From assembly GCA_964503965.1 (NCBI GenBank), contig CAZDCK010000006.1:51366-115365 (forward strand): a stretch of DNA of 64,000 nucleotides, read 5' to 3'. Numbering within the stretch: position 1 is the first letter of the stretch; every line of letters begins with the position of its first letter. The translations under genes were made by a program, and so were the position numbers. The notes under the pieces were generated by a model. It ran no database searches and had not been told where the DNA came from. It saw only the letters and a program-made list of their open reading frames with translations. Shown piece after piece: positions 42,910-52,835 of this stretch. Source of the DNA: Eutrophocola sp964503965 (GTDB lineage Bacteria > Pseudomonadota > Gammaproteobacteria > Pseudomonadales > Pseudohongiellaceae).

Positions 42910-43800
42910 TCACCCCCCCCTGGCCTGGACCTTGTCTTCCGTGTTATTGGCAAAATCATCGGCACTGTGACGTTCGCGCAACTGTTCCTCCAGGGGACCA
43001 ATGCCACGGTTAACGATCTGCCCACGTTTAACGCCTTCCCGCGCACCCACCTGATCTACCCAGCGGCGTAAGTGTGTGTATTCATCCACGGACAAAAACT
43101 CCGCCGCTTGATAACCATTGTTCATGATGCTGCCATACCATGGCCACACGGCCATATCGGCAATGGTATACACCGGGCCTGCCAGAAACTCATTTTCCTC
43201 CAGTCGACAATCAAGTACATGTAACTGACGTTTGGTTTCCATGGCATAGCGATCAATGGGATATTCCATCTTGAAGGGGGCATAGGCATAAAAATGGCCG
43301 AAACCACCACCCACAAAAGGGGCAGATCCCATCTGCCACATCAACCAGTTCATGGTTTCCGCCCGTAAATGATGTTCCTTTGGAAGGAACTCGCCAAATT
43401 TTTCTGCCAGGTAAACCAGCATGGAGCCGCTTTCAAACAGGCGGGTTGCTGGTGTCGTGGAATGGTCCATCATTGCCGGAATTTTGGAGTTGGGATTGAT
43501 TCCGACAAATCCGGACCCGAACTGCTCTCCCTTGATGATATCTATGTACCAGGCATCATATTCCGCCCCGTCATGCCCCAGGGCCAGAAGCTCCTCAAGC
43601 ATAATGGTGACTTTCTGGCCATTGGGTGTTCCCAGGGAATAAAGCTGGATCGGATGGATACCTACCGGTAGCTCATGATCATGGGTTGCTCCTGAAACCG
43701 GGCGGTTGATACTTGTCCATTCACCGCCGTCCTGACCTGCCCACCGCCATACATTGGGAGGCTCGTATCCCGGTGGCTGGTTTTTGCTTGAATCACTCAT
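42910..43800 (-). CDS. yghU: Glutathione S-transferase-like disulfide-bond oxidoreductase YghU
   Basis: A 296-residue GST-fold enzyme. It matches YghU nearly word for word in VWRWAGQDGG, INRPVSGATHDHELPVG, LYSLGTPNGQKVTIMLEELLALG, NPNSKIPAMMDH and TIADMAVWPWYG. E. coli YghU binds two glutathiones and reduces disulfides. It is cytosolic and of normal length. It is convergent with the broken oxygenase gene and cotranscribable with upstream dinG. Confidence 0.95.
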   Translation of the reverse strand: MSDSSKNQPPGYEPPNVWRWAGQDGGEWTSINRPVSGATHDHELPVGIHPIQLYSLGTPNGQKVTIMLEELLALGHDGAEYDAWYIDIIKGEQFGSGFVGINPNSKIPAMMDHSTTPATRLFESGSMLVYLAEKFGEFLPKEHHLRAETMNWLMWQMGSAPFVGGGFGHFYAYAPFKMEYPIDRYAMETKRQLHVLDCRLEENEFLAGPVYTIADMAVWPWYGSIMNNGYQAAEFLSVDEYTHLRRWVDQVGAREGVKRGQIVNRGIGPLEEQLRERHSADDFANNTEDKVQARGG

Positions 43801-43832
43801 AATGCTCTCTTTATCTGATTAGTGTAAATCTG

Positions 43833-46016
43833 TCATTCTTCCTGCAGCACGGTTTCAGGTGTTGCTGCAACAAAGGTTTCTATCCTGAAAGGAGGAAGTG
43901 ACCCTATGATGCCCTTGCCATAAAACTTTTTCAGCAATCTTTCGTCCAGAATTGTGATTGTTCCTGCATCCATTTCTGTTCTGAGCAGTCGTCCTGATGC
44001 CTGAATCAGCTTCATCGAGGCTTCCGGAACGGATATCTCCCTGAAGGGATTCTTGCCCTGCCCCTTGATCCATTCGCCGAGTGTCGCTTCGACCGGATCA
44101 TTAGGGACAGCAAAAGGAATCTTGGCAATAATCACATGCGTGCAATAATCACCAGGCAAATCTATTCCTTCTGTAAGACTGGCCAGTCCGAAAATGATAC
44201 TGGTCTGTTTCCTGTCCACTCGTTCCTTGTGAAGGCGAATCAATTCCTGCTTGCTATGGTCATCCTGGCAGAGAACATTCACCTGGTGTTGCTCATCCAA
44301 TCCCTTGAGCACCTGCTGCATCTGGCGACGCGAGGCAAAAAGGACAAGGGATCCCTTTGTATCATCAATCAGGGTCGGCAACACATCGATGATAGCCTGC
44401 GTATGTGCTTCGGCATTTGCCGGATCAAACCCCTGGGTGGGAATTCTCAGACAGGCACGGTTGTAATGTTCGAAAGGACTGGCGATTCTCCTGAAAACCG
44501 TATCTTTATGCAGACCTGCCCGCATGCTGAGAAAGTCGAAGTTTCCCAGTGCCGTGAGCGTAGCCGAGGTCAATATAGCAGCAAAGCATTCATTCCAGAG
44601 AAAATCCGTAAGAGCATCCGCGGCAATGACAGGGCTGGAAGAGAGGGTAATTTCCTGGTCTGCCGACTTGTCCCTGCCTGCTGTGCGGTAATTAATCCAG
44701 CGGGCATTGGGGGCATAATCTCCATGATCCTCAATGGAAAAACTGCGCCATAACTGAATGGCCCCCTCAATGCGTGCCAGCATGATGCCAATGACGGGAA
44801 ACCAGTTTTCCGCCGTCTGGCGATCAATATCTCCCATATCATTTTCCATCAAATCCTTCAGTCGGTCAGACAGCCGGCGCAAACGTTCTTCCAGTTCCCG
44901 GCTTTCAAGGAAAATACTGTGGCTGGCTTCCCGGAGACTCTCGGGCAATACACCCTGAGTAAAGGTAAACTGGGTTATATCTCCGTTGACATTGGCTGGC
45001 TCGGCATTTGCGGAAAATTCGTTGAACAGTGGCATATGCTGCTGAATAACCGTGCGTGTGGCCCCTGCCGCGGCCGTCGCTTTCTCAAGCTGGATTGATA
45101 GTTCCTGATCCTTGCCCAGTTCCTGGACCAGGCCCTTGAAAACAGCAGTAATGCGATCAAGCCAGATCAACGTTGCCTGCAGCCGGATAAAATGGGAAAA
45201 GTGACTGACGCCTTTCAAGGGCAGATGATGAGCTTCGTCGAAGATATAGATACAGTCTTCAGGAGGAGGCAGAATTATGCCGCCCCCGAGCGCAAGATCG
45301 GATAATACCAGATCATGATTTGCCACGATGCAATCTGCTTTCAGCATGTTGCTGCGGTTCCTAAAAAAACAGCAGTTACTGAAATTTGAGCAGCGATTGC
45401 CCGAGCATTGACCTTTCTCTACTGCCACACTGCGCCACTGGGTTTCTTCCAATACTGCCGGCCAGTCATCCCGATCACCTTTCCAGTCACCATCAATCAG
45501 CGCATCAAGCATTTCCTGGTAAAGTGCCTTGTCAGCCGTGGAAGGGTCTTCTACTTCCAGGCCGTACAGATCCATCATGGCATCCTGGCTACTACTGGAT
45601 TTCAGGACATTGTCGAGTTTGGACAGGCATAGGTAGCGTCCCCTTCCCTTTGCGAGAGAATAGCTGAACCGCATGCCGCTATGTTTTAGCAGGTCAGGGA
45701 TATCCTTGTTCATGACCTGTTCCTGTAAAGCCACGGTGGCAGTTGCAAGAACCACTTTTTTTCCCAGAGCCTGGGCAACTGGCATGACAGAAAGCAGGTA
45801 GGCAATAGTCTTGCCAATGCCGGTACCTGCTTCGATAACACAGATTGCCGGATGGGCAGAAGTTCTTATTCCTTCCTCATCCATTTCCACACTGCCCAGG
45901 CAGTTGGCAATCTCGGCAATCATCTGTTTCTGGCCAGGACGGTTTTGCAGATTCGTGCTTTTCACCAGCGTGGAATAGTGCTGTTGAATGGTTTGCTTGA
46001 GCTCTTCAGAAAGCAT
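43833..46016 (-). CDS. dinG: ATP-dependent DNA helicase DinG
   Basis: An XPD-like superfamily 2 helicase that unwinds R-loops and damaged DNA. The 727 residues include Walker A EAGTGIGKTIAYLL, the four Fe-S cysteines (KGQCSGNRCSNFSNCCFFRN region), the DEAH box YIFDEAHHLP and the C-terminal motif IIFGLASLTEGIDLPG and IQASGRLLRTEMD. It is first in a minus-strand run ending with yghU, 32 bases apart. Confidence 0.95.
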   Translation of the reverse strand: MLSEELKQTIQQHYSTLVKSTNLQNRPGQKQMIAEIANCLGSVEMDEEGIRTSAHPAICVIEAGTGIGKTIAYLLSVMPVAQALGKKVVLATATVALQEQVMNKDIPDLLKHSGMRFSYSLAKGRGRYLCLSKLDNVLKSSSSQDAMMDLYGLEVEDPSTADKALYQEMLDALIDGDWKGDRDDWPAVLEETQWRSVAVEKGQCSGNRCSNFSNCCFFRNRSNMLKADCIVANHDLVLSDLALGGGIILPPPEDCIYIFDEAHHLPLKGVSHFSHFIRLQATLIWLDRITAVFKGLVQELGKDQELSIQLEKATAAAGATRTVIQQHMPLFNEFSANAEPANVNGDITQFTFTQGVLPESLREASHSIFLESRELEERLRRLSDRLKDLMENDMGDIDRQTAENWFPVIGIMLARIEGAIQLWRSFSIEDHGDYAPNARWINYRTAGRDKSADQEITLSSSPVIAADALTDFLWNECFAAILTSATLTALGNFDFLSMRAGLHKDTVFRRIASPFEHYNRACLRIPTQGFDPANAEAHTQAIIDVLPTLIDDTKGSLVLFASRRQMQQVLKGLDEQHQVNVLCQDDHSKQELIRLHKERVDRKQTSIIFGLASLTEGIDLPGDYCTHVIIAKIPFAVPNDPVEATLGEWIKGQGKNPFREISVPEASMKLIQASGRLLRTEMDAGTITILDERLLKKFYGKGIIGSLPPFRIETFVAATPETVLQEE

Positions 46017-46080
46017 CTGGTGGCGTCCCGGCTGAAGTCAATTCACTATAGTGTAGGGGCGGAACGATTGCCAAGGTAAA

Positions 46081-47244
46081 TCAGCCCTCGCTGATTTCCA
46101 GTCTCCTGATGACAGGATTGGCGTACATGTTGAGCACGTAGGATCGGTGTTTTCTCGGAATTTTAGCCAGGCGCTTGAGAAAAAGACGGCGTTTTTCGGC
46201 CAATTCACCGACACTCATACCCAATAGACCGGGCACCGTGGAAAAGTCCATGAAATCCTTCTGGACCATTTCCATGGCCAAGTAATTAACTGCATGCAGT
46301 TTGTAATTTCGGATTACCTGTTCATCAATCTGCCGGGCTACTCCTTCTGCTGTCACAGCATCACTGCATACAAGCGGATTGCCGAAACTGACATGCACAT
46401 CCCCTTTCTCCCCAATCATTCCTGCCAGGATACTTTGCACATCGGAGTTCTCGTCTTTCTCAAACTTGCCGGTAGTATCAATGGTATACAACTCTTCTGC
46501 TTTTGCTCTATCACAGGGATCAAACTCATAGGATATGGAGACCGGGACAATATTCAGTGAGTTGATTGACTCCTGTAGCGTGAGCTTAAGAGTAGCCTCC
46601 CGGTTGGCCATGTGCAGCATCTTGATGATGGCCGTTTCTGTTTTATCAATACCGTCTTTTGCCCGCCCTTCACGCTGGGCAATCCAGACATTTTCCCTGC
46701 TCTTGATGCAGTGATGGATATAAGCTGACAGTTGTTTGCTGGCCTTGAGCAAATCACGTCCCTGTACCGAACGTTTCACAATAAAGCTTTTGTTGAGCTT
46801 CATCAGATCTGTGAGAAAAGGCCGCTGAAGCAGATTATCGCCAATGGCAATCTGCAGAGTATCCAGGCCATGGTGATAAATCATGTAATTTACCAGGGCC
46901 GGATCCATGGTAATGTCACGGTGGTTACTGACAAAAAGATAGGGCTGATGTGTATCCAGCGCATCGAGACCATCACTTGTCAGGCTCGTGGTAGTGTTTT
47001 CTATCAGGCGATCAAGATATTTTTCAATAACCAGCTGGACATCTTGAATGGTCCGGGCATTAGCCGTTTCTTCCCTGAGTGCAGATTTCGCCTTGCCAGT
47101 CATCCAGCCAGGCACCAAACGGTACAACAACGGGTGCTTGAATCTGGCCAGGGCACTGCCCAGTGCATCGTCTTCAAGCAGTCTGTCCAGAACAGGACGG
47201 ACCTCTTCATCACGATAGGGCCTTATATCCGCAAAATCATCCAT
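46081..47244 (-). CDS. PlsC-like 1-acyl-glycerol-3-phosphate acyltransferase family protein
   Basis: A 387-residue acyltransferase. Motif I is SNHRDITMDP (the H-x4-D class, with spacing close to canonical), motif III-like VWIAQREGRAKDG and motif IV-like NIVPVSISYEF. This identifies the PlsC/LPLAT superfamily, but the long N- and C-terminal flanks differ from standard PlsC. It probably acts at the inner membrane on phospholipids. The exact substrate is unknown. It is an independent minus-strand gene between dinG and the Nramp-like gene. Confidence 0.75.
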   Translation of the reverse strand: MDDFADIRPYRDEEVRPVLDRLLEDDALGSALARFKHPLLYRLVPGWMTGKAKSALREETANARTIQDVQLVIEKYLDRLIENTTTSLTSDGLDALDTHQPYLFVSNHRDITMDPALVNYMIYHHGLDTLQIAIGDNLLQRPFLTDLMKLNKSFIVKRSVQGRDLLKASKQLSAYIHHCIKSRENVWIAQREGRAKDGIDKTETAIIKMLHMANREATLKLTLQESINSLNIVPVSISYEFDPCDRAKAEELYTIDTTGKFEKDENSDVQSILAGMIGEKGDVHVSFGNPLVCSDAVTAEGVARQIDEQVIRNYKLHAVNYLAMEMVQKDFMDFSTVPGLLGMSVGELAEKRRLFLKRLAKIPRKHRSYVLNMYANPVIRRLEISEG

Positions 47245-47360
47245 AGGGAATGGTTATTCCTGTTCGAAAGGGTGGCCATTTTAAAGGTTTAGGCGACAAA
47301 TTGGAAAAATTACTTCGAAGATTATTTTTCAGTTAAATCAATTAGATAAACTATTCAAAT

Positions 47361-48584
47361 TCAAAACTGATTCTGGAACTGGACGATCAGCAACACCCCG
47401 AAGACCACTAGTGAAACCAGGAGCAATGTCTTGCTTTTCCATGAATTTACATGTTGAGCCATCCAGACCCGCGAACTGTTCAGGTATAACAGCAGTGCAG
47501 CCAGCAAAGGCATGAAAATAGCACCGGCTACGGCATAGATAATCACAATCCAGACCGGACGCTCCAGTAGCAGCAAGCTCATCGGCAGCAATGCCAGGTA
47601 TACAAGATAGCCACGATAGACTGGGGTCTTGCTGATACTCGCATGTGACTCCAGCATATGAGCCTGGCCGCGATAGTGATAGACAAAATTGGCAAACAGG
47701 AAAGGAACGCCATGCCAGACACCAATCATGGAACTGAAAACGGCACCCCAGAATCCGAAAAGGAAAATCCACTTTCCGGTCTCCCCCATGACAGGCACCA
47801 ACTGGTCTGCCACCGCCAGGGCCATGTTGTTGCCGGAGACGACTTCCGGCTGAACTCCGGCCGAAACAATTATGATGGCGACGCCAAACAAGGCTGTAAG
47901 GCCGTAGGCTATACCGAGGTCAATACGCATGGCAGGAATCATTTTTTCTCCCTGCCAGCCCGCTTCGCGCATCCAGTAACCATAACTCATGATGGTAATA
48001 CTGCCGCCAACTCCCCCGATAATACCAAGCACATAGGCCATACCTGTCTCAGGTACGCGGGGGATCAGGATTCCCGAGGCGATCTGGCCAAAATCCGGCA
48101 AGACCCTGACCGCGCAGTAAAGCACCGTGACAAACATCAGGCCGATAAAAAACTTCATGGCAGCTTCCAGAACCTGGTAAACCCCGAACCAGACAATGAC
48201 CAGGGCTACCAATGCATGAATCGCTCCCCAGCCGGCAACTGAAATGGCCGGGAAAAACGCATAGGCAGCCAACCCGCAGGCGGCCATCATGGCAGCCGCT
48301 ACCATAAAGGTCCACAGCAGCAGGTAGACAAAGAAATAACCACTGAAAAATCGTGGCAGCTTTTCAATCCAGCCTTCCAGAAGTGTCGTCCCTGTTGCCA
48401 GTTGCCAACGTCCAATACCCTCCGTCAGTACGAACTTGAGGATACCGCCAAATACAACAGCCCAGAGTAGAATGGTCCCGTACTGTGCACCTGCGGCCGC
48501 TGCAGCCACGATATCGCCGGCACCCAGACCCGTGGCTGCCACGATAATTCCCGGTCCGGTTTTTTTCAGCAGGTTATCATTCAT
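47361..48584 (-). CDS. Nramp-related metal transporter (divergent, lacks DPGN)
   Basis: An inner-membrane protein of 407 residues and about 11 helices in the LeuT-like Nramp fold. TM1 reads GPGIIVAATGLGAGDIVAAA, so the canonical metal-binding D-P-G-N is replaced by G-A-G-D. The TM6 segment is GGSITIMSYGYWMREAG rather than the usual MPHN. This resembles the ATGxGAGD subfamily of Nramp-like proteins, whose substrate is unsettled. ATG 48584 overlaps the end of sbcB (ATGA). A longer reading to 48608 is possible. Confidence 0.75.
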   Translation of the reverse strand: MNDNLLKKTGPGIIVAATGLGAGDIVAAAAAGAQYGTILLWAVVFGGILKFVLTEGIGRWQLATGTTLLEGWIEKLPRFFSGYFFVYLLLWTFMVAAAMMAACGLAAYAFFPAISVAGWGAIHALVALVIVWFGVYQVLEAAMKFFIGLMFVTVLYCAVRVLPDFGQIASGILIPRVPETGMAYVLGIIGGVGGSITIMSYGYWMREAGWQGEKMIPAMRIDLGIAYGLTALFGVAIIIVSAGVQPEVVSGNNMALAVADQLVPVMGETGKWIFLFGFWGAVFSSMIGVWHGVPFLFANFVYHYRGQAHMLESHASISKTPVYRGYLVYLALLPMSLLLLERPVWIVIIYAVAGAIFMPLLAALLLYLNSSRVWMAQHVNSWKSKTLLLVSLVVFGVLLIVQFQNQF

Positions 48585-50029
48585 GATTTGGCACCAACCT
48601 CCTCCCAAAGATGCTCTCCATAAGCACGGAGTGAATCCAGCAATGACCGGTGTTCGGGTTGTTCGATCACCAGTTTGTCCAGTGCCTGGAAGTACTCCAT
48701 AACCGACAGGCCAACTCCGTTGGGATTTCGTTCCAGTTGTTCACGGCACCAGCCCTGCCAGCGCCGAGTCTCTTCTGCATCCAGGGAACCGGGGAAATTA
48801 CGTGCACGGTAGCGAAACAGCATTTCCGGCAGACGTTTATCCTGAAAAGGCAGTGCCATACCGGTCAGGGTTTCATCATTGCCGCTTCTTACTTCAGCCA
48901 TCAGTTGTTTATCCTGATCGGAAAAAAAACCGCCACCATAGAGCATATGATCTGGATCCCCTGAAGCCTCTACCTCCGGTTCCGTGAAGACCTCTCTGAT
49001 TTTGCCGGGAAGCCTGGCATCCCTGAGCAGCATTTCCCGATTGGCTTCACAGGTAGCTATGTCAATACCATAACGTTCAATAGTTGATTCATCAAGGACT
49101 GACAGCGGTGCCAATGCCGGACACTTGTTGACATGAATCGTTTTCAGGGCCACCCGCTCTACTCCCGCTTCCATCTGGTCCGACCGGGTGAATACACGAC
49201 GACGTATTTCTTCGGCATCCAGTGACATCCAGGCGGCCGGATCCTGGGAAACATCATAAACAATGACACCATTTTGGTTCAGTGGATGCATGGCTAGGGG
49301 GACAACCAGGGCCATACAACCCCGTGTTGCGGGAAACATACCCGAAACATGAACCAGCATATCCCTGCCGGCCAGATCCAGCAGAGGTTTTGCCTTGTTC
49401 TTGTTGCGCAGTGTATAGAGCCAATCGTATAACCGCGGCTGGGACTGTTTGACCAGCTTGGCCATTTCAATAGTGGCAATGACATCCGCCAGCGCATCAT
49501 GGGCGCCTTCATGGGCAATTCCATTGGCGGCTGTCAGTTCCTCCAAACGAAAACTGGGACGGCCATCTTCCTTCTTAGGCCAGATAATGCCATCCGGTCG
49601 CAGAGCATGAGTCATGCGGACAAGATCGATAATATCCCAACGGGTGTTGCCGTTTTTCCATTCCCTTTCATAGGGATCATAGAAGTTTCGGTAGAGCAGA
49701 TGACGGGACACTTCATCATCGAAACGTATACTGTTATAGCCACTTACACAGGTATTGGGCTGCATGAATTGCTCTGCAATACTGGCGCAGAATTCAGCTT
49801 CTGTGACCCCTTCATCCAGGGCTTTTTCAGGGCTGATACCGGTCACCAGGCAGGCTTCGGGATGGGGCAGATAATCCGGCGTGGGTTTACAGTACATCAC
49901 CACAGGATCATCAATGATATTCAGTTCTTCATCCGTTCGAATACCAGCAAACTGGCAAGGCCTGTCCTTGCGGGCCTGGGCACCCCATGTTTCATAATCG
50001 TGCCAGAAGATACTGCGTGGATTATTCAA
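48581..50029 (-). CDS. sbcB: Exodeoxyribonuclease I
   Basis: A 3'-5' single-strand exonuclease in recombination and repair. The 482 residues contain the DEDDh motifs FWHDYETWG (Asp and Glu), CVSGYNSIRFDDE and EGAHDALADVIATIEMAK, then the SH3-like and C-terminal domains. The length is normal. The only start before an upstream stop in frame is TTG 50027-50029. Its end overlaps the Nramp-like start by 4 bases. Confidence 0.95.
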   Translation of the reverse strand: MNNPRSIFWHDYETWGAQARKDRPCQFAGIRTDEELNIIDDPVVMYCKPTPDYLPHPEACLVTGISPEKALDEGVTEAEFCASIAEQFMQPNTCVSGYNSIRFDDEVSRHLLYRNFYDPYEREWKNGNTRWDIIDLVRMTHALRPDGIIWPKKEDGRPSFRLEELTAANGIAHEGAHDALADVIATIEMAKLVKQSQPRLYDWLYTLRNKNKAKPLLDLAGRDMLVHVSGMFPATRGCMALVVPLAMHPLNQNGVIVYDVSQDPAAWMSLDAEEIRRRVFTRSDQMEAGVERVALKTIHVNKCPALAPLSVLDESTIERYGIDIATCEANREMLLRDARLPGKIREVFTEPEVEASGDPDHMLYGGGFFSDQDKQLMAEVRSGNDETLTGMALPFQDKRLPEMLFRYRARNFPGSLDAEETRRWQGWCREQLERNPNGVGLSVMEYFQALDKLVIEQPEHRSLLDSLRAYGEHLWEEVGAKS

Positions 50030-50102
50030 TCCTCTCTCACTTTATTGTCAGAATGATAGGACAAGCATCCCACAATCAGGCCGGCTTGATAAGGGTCCGG
50101 TA

Positions 50103-51179
50103 TCAGGCCAGACTATTCATCACCAGTCCGAGTGCCACTACCTGGGGAACAGTGACAAGGGGCAGGAACAGGGAAGTTTTCCATGATCCCGTAGTCTCCT
50201 TGAGCACCATGATTTCAGTATAGTCAGTGGACACGCCCGTCATAAGGAAGGTGAAACTGTTACCTGGCGCGCCTGCACGTGTAAGCAGGTCTGCAGCAAG
50301 GGGGGCAGAACCCTCCGAGCAGACTTCTATGATGGTGGCAGCAAGTACAGTCAGACCAAGACCAGCCAGTGTTGGGCCAAACCAGGTCTGGAATGATTCC
50401 ATGGGCATGAAGGTCCGTACAAGGGCTGCCAGCATCAGTCCGAAGAAAATCCAGCGCAGAACCATGCGGGACTCCTTGAGGCCTTCCCGCAGCATATCAC
50501 CTGCAATTTTTGGGGTAAGCGAGCTTTCCCTCAAGCCTTTCACTGCTTCCTGCCAGAAATGGAAATTCTCTGGTATTTCATGCCTGTGCGGGTTGTCTGC
50601 GATGATCCCGCCTCCAGTCAGTATATTGAACACCAGGCCAGTGATAATGGCGATAAGCATGGAAAGAATCACAAAAGCGATTGTCCATGGAAGCCCTATC
50701 ATGGCAACCAGTACCAGAGTCAGGGAGAAAGAGTTCCAGGGACTGGCCACGAGAAAAGCCATCACCTGCCCGATACTGACGCCACGCTCATACAGTTTGG
50801 CGCCAACCATGAGAATGCCATGGCTGCAAAGATCCAGTAGCACACCAGCCAGCGCCGCGCGGAAAATTCCCGAGCTCCCCATGCCAGTACCCAGCGCAGT
50901 GAGCACGAATTCCCGGGGGATCCGGGCCAGCACGGCAACCATGAGAATACCGACTGCTACTCCCCACCACATGGTATTGACGAGTTCCCGGACTGCAGCA
51001 GAAATACCATCAAGATATGGGAGTGTCAGCCCCAAAAAACCGGATAGCATGGCAAGCGTGTAAAAGCCGACAATCAGGCTTGCCGATCCCCACAAAAGCC
51101 AATCTGTTTGTTCTGTGGGTTTATGGCAGCAAGATGGAGTAACTTGCCGGGTGTTCTTGCTGTAAGACGATGCACTCAT
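50103..51179 (-). CDS. Permease of the DUF318/ArsP family (putative metal/metalloid efflux)
   Basis: A 358-residue membrane protein with about eight to ten helices. The N-terminus is cytosolic with a CC pair (VTPSCCHKP), a possible metal-binding site. Typical DUF318 segments are LDLCSHGILMVGAKLYERG, VASPWNSFSLTL and EVCSEGSAPLAADLLTRAGAPGN with TGVSTDYTEI near the C-terminus. Relatives (ArsP, SO_0444-type) export trivalent organoarsenicals or Cu/Zn. The substrate here is unproved. The gene begins 26 bases before the N run. Confidence 0.8.
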   Translation of the reverse strand: MSASSYSKNTRQVTPSCCHKPTEQTDWLLWGSASLIVGFYTLAMLSGFLGLTLPYLDGISAAVRELVNTMWWGVAVGILMVAVLARIPREFVLTALGTGMGSSGIFRAALAGVLLDLCSHGILMVGAKLYERGVSIGQVMAFLVASPWNSFSLTLVLVAMIGLPWTIAFVILSMLIAIITGLVFNILTGGGIIADNPHRHEIPENFHFWQEAVKGLRESSLTPKIAGDMLREGLKESRMVLRWIFFGLMLAALVRTFMPMESFQTWFGPTLAGLGLTVLAATIIEVCSEGSAPLAADLLTRAGAPGNSFTFLMTGVSTDYTEIMVLKETTGSWKTSLFLPLVTVPQVVALGLVMNSLA

Positions 51180-51185
51180 TTAATA

Positions 51186-51325
51186 AAATGACAGGTAAAT
51201 GACAGNNNNNNNNNNNNNNNNNNNNNNNNNNNNNNNNNNNNNNNNNNNNNNNNNNNNNNNNNNNNNNNNNNNNNNNNNNNNNNNNNNNNNNNNNNNNNNN
51301 NNNNNAAATGACAGGTAAATGACAG
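51186..51325. repeat. 11-bp tandem repeat flanking the assembly gap
   Basis: The 20-mer AAATGACAGGTAAATGACAG (period 11: AAATGACAGGT) occurs on both sides of the N run, at 51186-51205 and 51306-51325. The gap probably replaces more copies of the same repeat, or is an artificial join of overlapping contig ends. Confidence 0.75.
51206..51305. other. Assembly gap of 100 N
   Basis: Exactly 100 N, the convention for a gap of unknown size. Contig order and distance across it are not supported by sequence. Confidence 0.98.
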
Positions 51326-51399
51326 AAAAAGAATCACGGATATTCCGCAAACTTCTCCATCCAGGTTGATAACAAGGATGAATTGATTGTTATCCGTAG

Positions 51400-52623
51400 C
51401 TACTCAGGAAATTCAACCAGGTTGAAGCTGACTCCATCATCGCCCCTGAAGCGAAGGGCACACTGCCCCCAACTCTCGGGCAGGCTCCATTCTACTTCAG
51501 CCTGGAAAGGCAAGCGAATGACCCGGTTTTCACACTGAAAATCCACTGTTTCGATGGCCCCGTCCACATTTACTGCAGCGAGAATCCTGTGAGTCGGATA
51601 ATAGAGCGTATTACCATCGACCAGCAATTGCGAAGAGGTCAATTGTTGTCCGGAATTCTGTAACTGACGGACCTTTCCGATCTGATCCAACATTTGTGGA
51701 GTGATGGCATCATCATTTAATTCTTCAAGATTATTGTAAGTATTAATTACTTCAGCAATATTGGCGACAGAGATATTAGCTAGATAGGAGCGCTGGTAAG
51801 CGGACTCAAGAAGCGTGTTATTAAGTACTTCAAGGGTTGCCTTTGGCCTCTCTCCACCTCCTCGCTTTCCCTGTCCTCGCTGCGCACCGCCCCGCAGTGG
51901 TGCAGGAGTGGCAACCCGGGGCTGATTATTATCGCTATGTAACTGCAGGCTTGTGGTGATGAAATCATCGGAAAAGATTTCAGGAATAACAGAAACAAAC
52001 AGGCGGTTGTGCGTGACGGCTGTTTCGAGATTAAAATCATTATGCTCTGAAGGCAGATAAGTCTGGGTAGCCCGTGCCAAGGCGTGGACAGCTTCTATAG
52101 GCCTGTTGCTGCCCAGATACACTTCCCCAAGACGCAGATTGATAAGGGCATCTTCAAAAAACAGGGTTGTTGTGTTGGCAAGGGCCGTTTTAAGCACATT
52201 TTCTGCATCTCCCAGACGGCCCTCCCTTATCAATGCTTCAGCCCTGGATATTTCCTCATTCGCTGGGGGTCTTAAGGAATGAAAGAGATTACGAATAACG
52301 AACCTAGCGCTGATTTGAAAGCCTGGCCAGTCAACGGGCTCTCCCCGTTCAGTGGCGGGCTCAAATTGTAATTGTTCAACCGCAGCGATTGCGGCATCTA
52401 CAAATCTGGATTCATGGAACCCCCCTACTGCCGAGAAATCACTGACAGAACCATCGCTTTTGACAGTGAAATCCAGGAGAACATGGGCCTCCTGGTCCCA
52501 TGGGCGAGGATACTCCAGGGTAACTTCGTCAAGATTCAGGACTTTTGGACCGATCTGTTGGGCACACAGCATCGAAGGCATACCCAAAAGCACAAACAAT
52601 AACGTAATAACCAGTGTTTTCAT
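51400..52623 (-). CDS. Secreted protein with TonB C-terminal-like domain
   Basis: A 407-residue protein with a signal peptide (MKTLVITLLFVLLGMPSMLCAQ). Next is a TonB_C-like domain (about 25-110: EVTLEYPRPWDQEAHVLLDFTVKSDGSVSD and AIAAVEQLQFEPATERGEPV). A helical TPR-like region (about 125-215) and a Gly/Arg-rich linker (GGAQRGQGKRGGGERPK) follow. It lacks the membrane anchor and proline stalk of real TonB, so it is not a standard energy transducer. Its function is unknown. It is divergent from the DUF4159 gene. Confidence 0.7.
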   Translation of the reverse strand: MKTLVITLLFVLLGMPSMLCAQQIGPKVLNLDEVTLEYPRPWDQEAHVLLDFTVKSDGSVSDFSAVGGFHESRFVDAAIAAVEQLQFEPATERGEPVDWPGFQISARFVIRNLFHSLRPPANEEISRAEALIREGRLGDAENVLKTALANTTTLFFEDALINLRLGEVYLGSNRPIEAVHALARATQTYLPSEHNDFNLETAVTHNRLFVSVIPEIFSDDFITTSLQLHSDNNQPRVATPAPLRGGAQRGQGKRGGGERPKATLEVLNNTLLESAYQRSYLANISVANIAEVINTYNNLEELNDDAITPQMLDQIGKVRQLQNSGQQLTSSQLLVDGNTLYYPTHRILAAVNVDGAIETVDFQCENRVIRLPFQAEVEWSLPESWGQCALRFRGDDGVSFNLVEFPE

Positions 52624-52835
52624 TGTCTTTTTCCCTGGTTTATGGAGGCTTGATTATTCAATATAACTGAAGGTAAAAGGACATGAAACCCTCAAAAAAT
52701 TCAGGGAACATCGATAATTAGCAGACTGAAAATCCTACTCCATGAGGAACTAAAAAATTTCTATTGCCGCCGTTTTCACAAACAGGTATTTTCTGACTTG
52801 AATCCATTGACCAGCCGAAAACAATTTCCGGGCAC

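Noticed and set aside
46045..46056. CACTATAGTG palindrome as an NrdR box
   Set aside because: It is only a 10-bp palindrome and lacks the 16-bp NrdR consensus. It is in a gap between dinG and the acyltransferase gene, without related genes.
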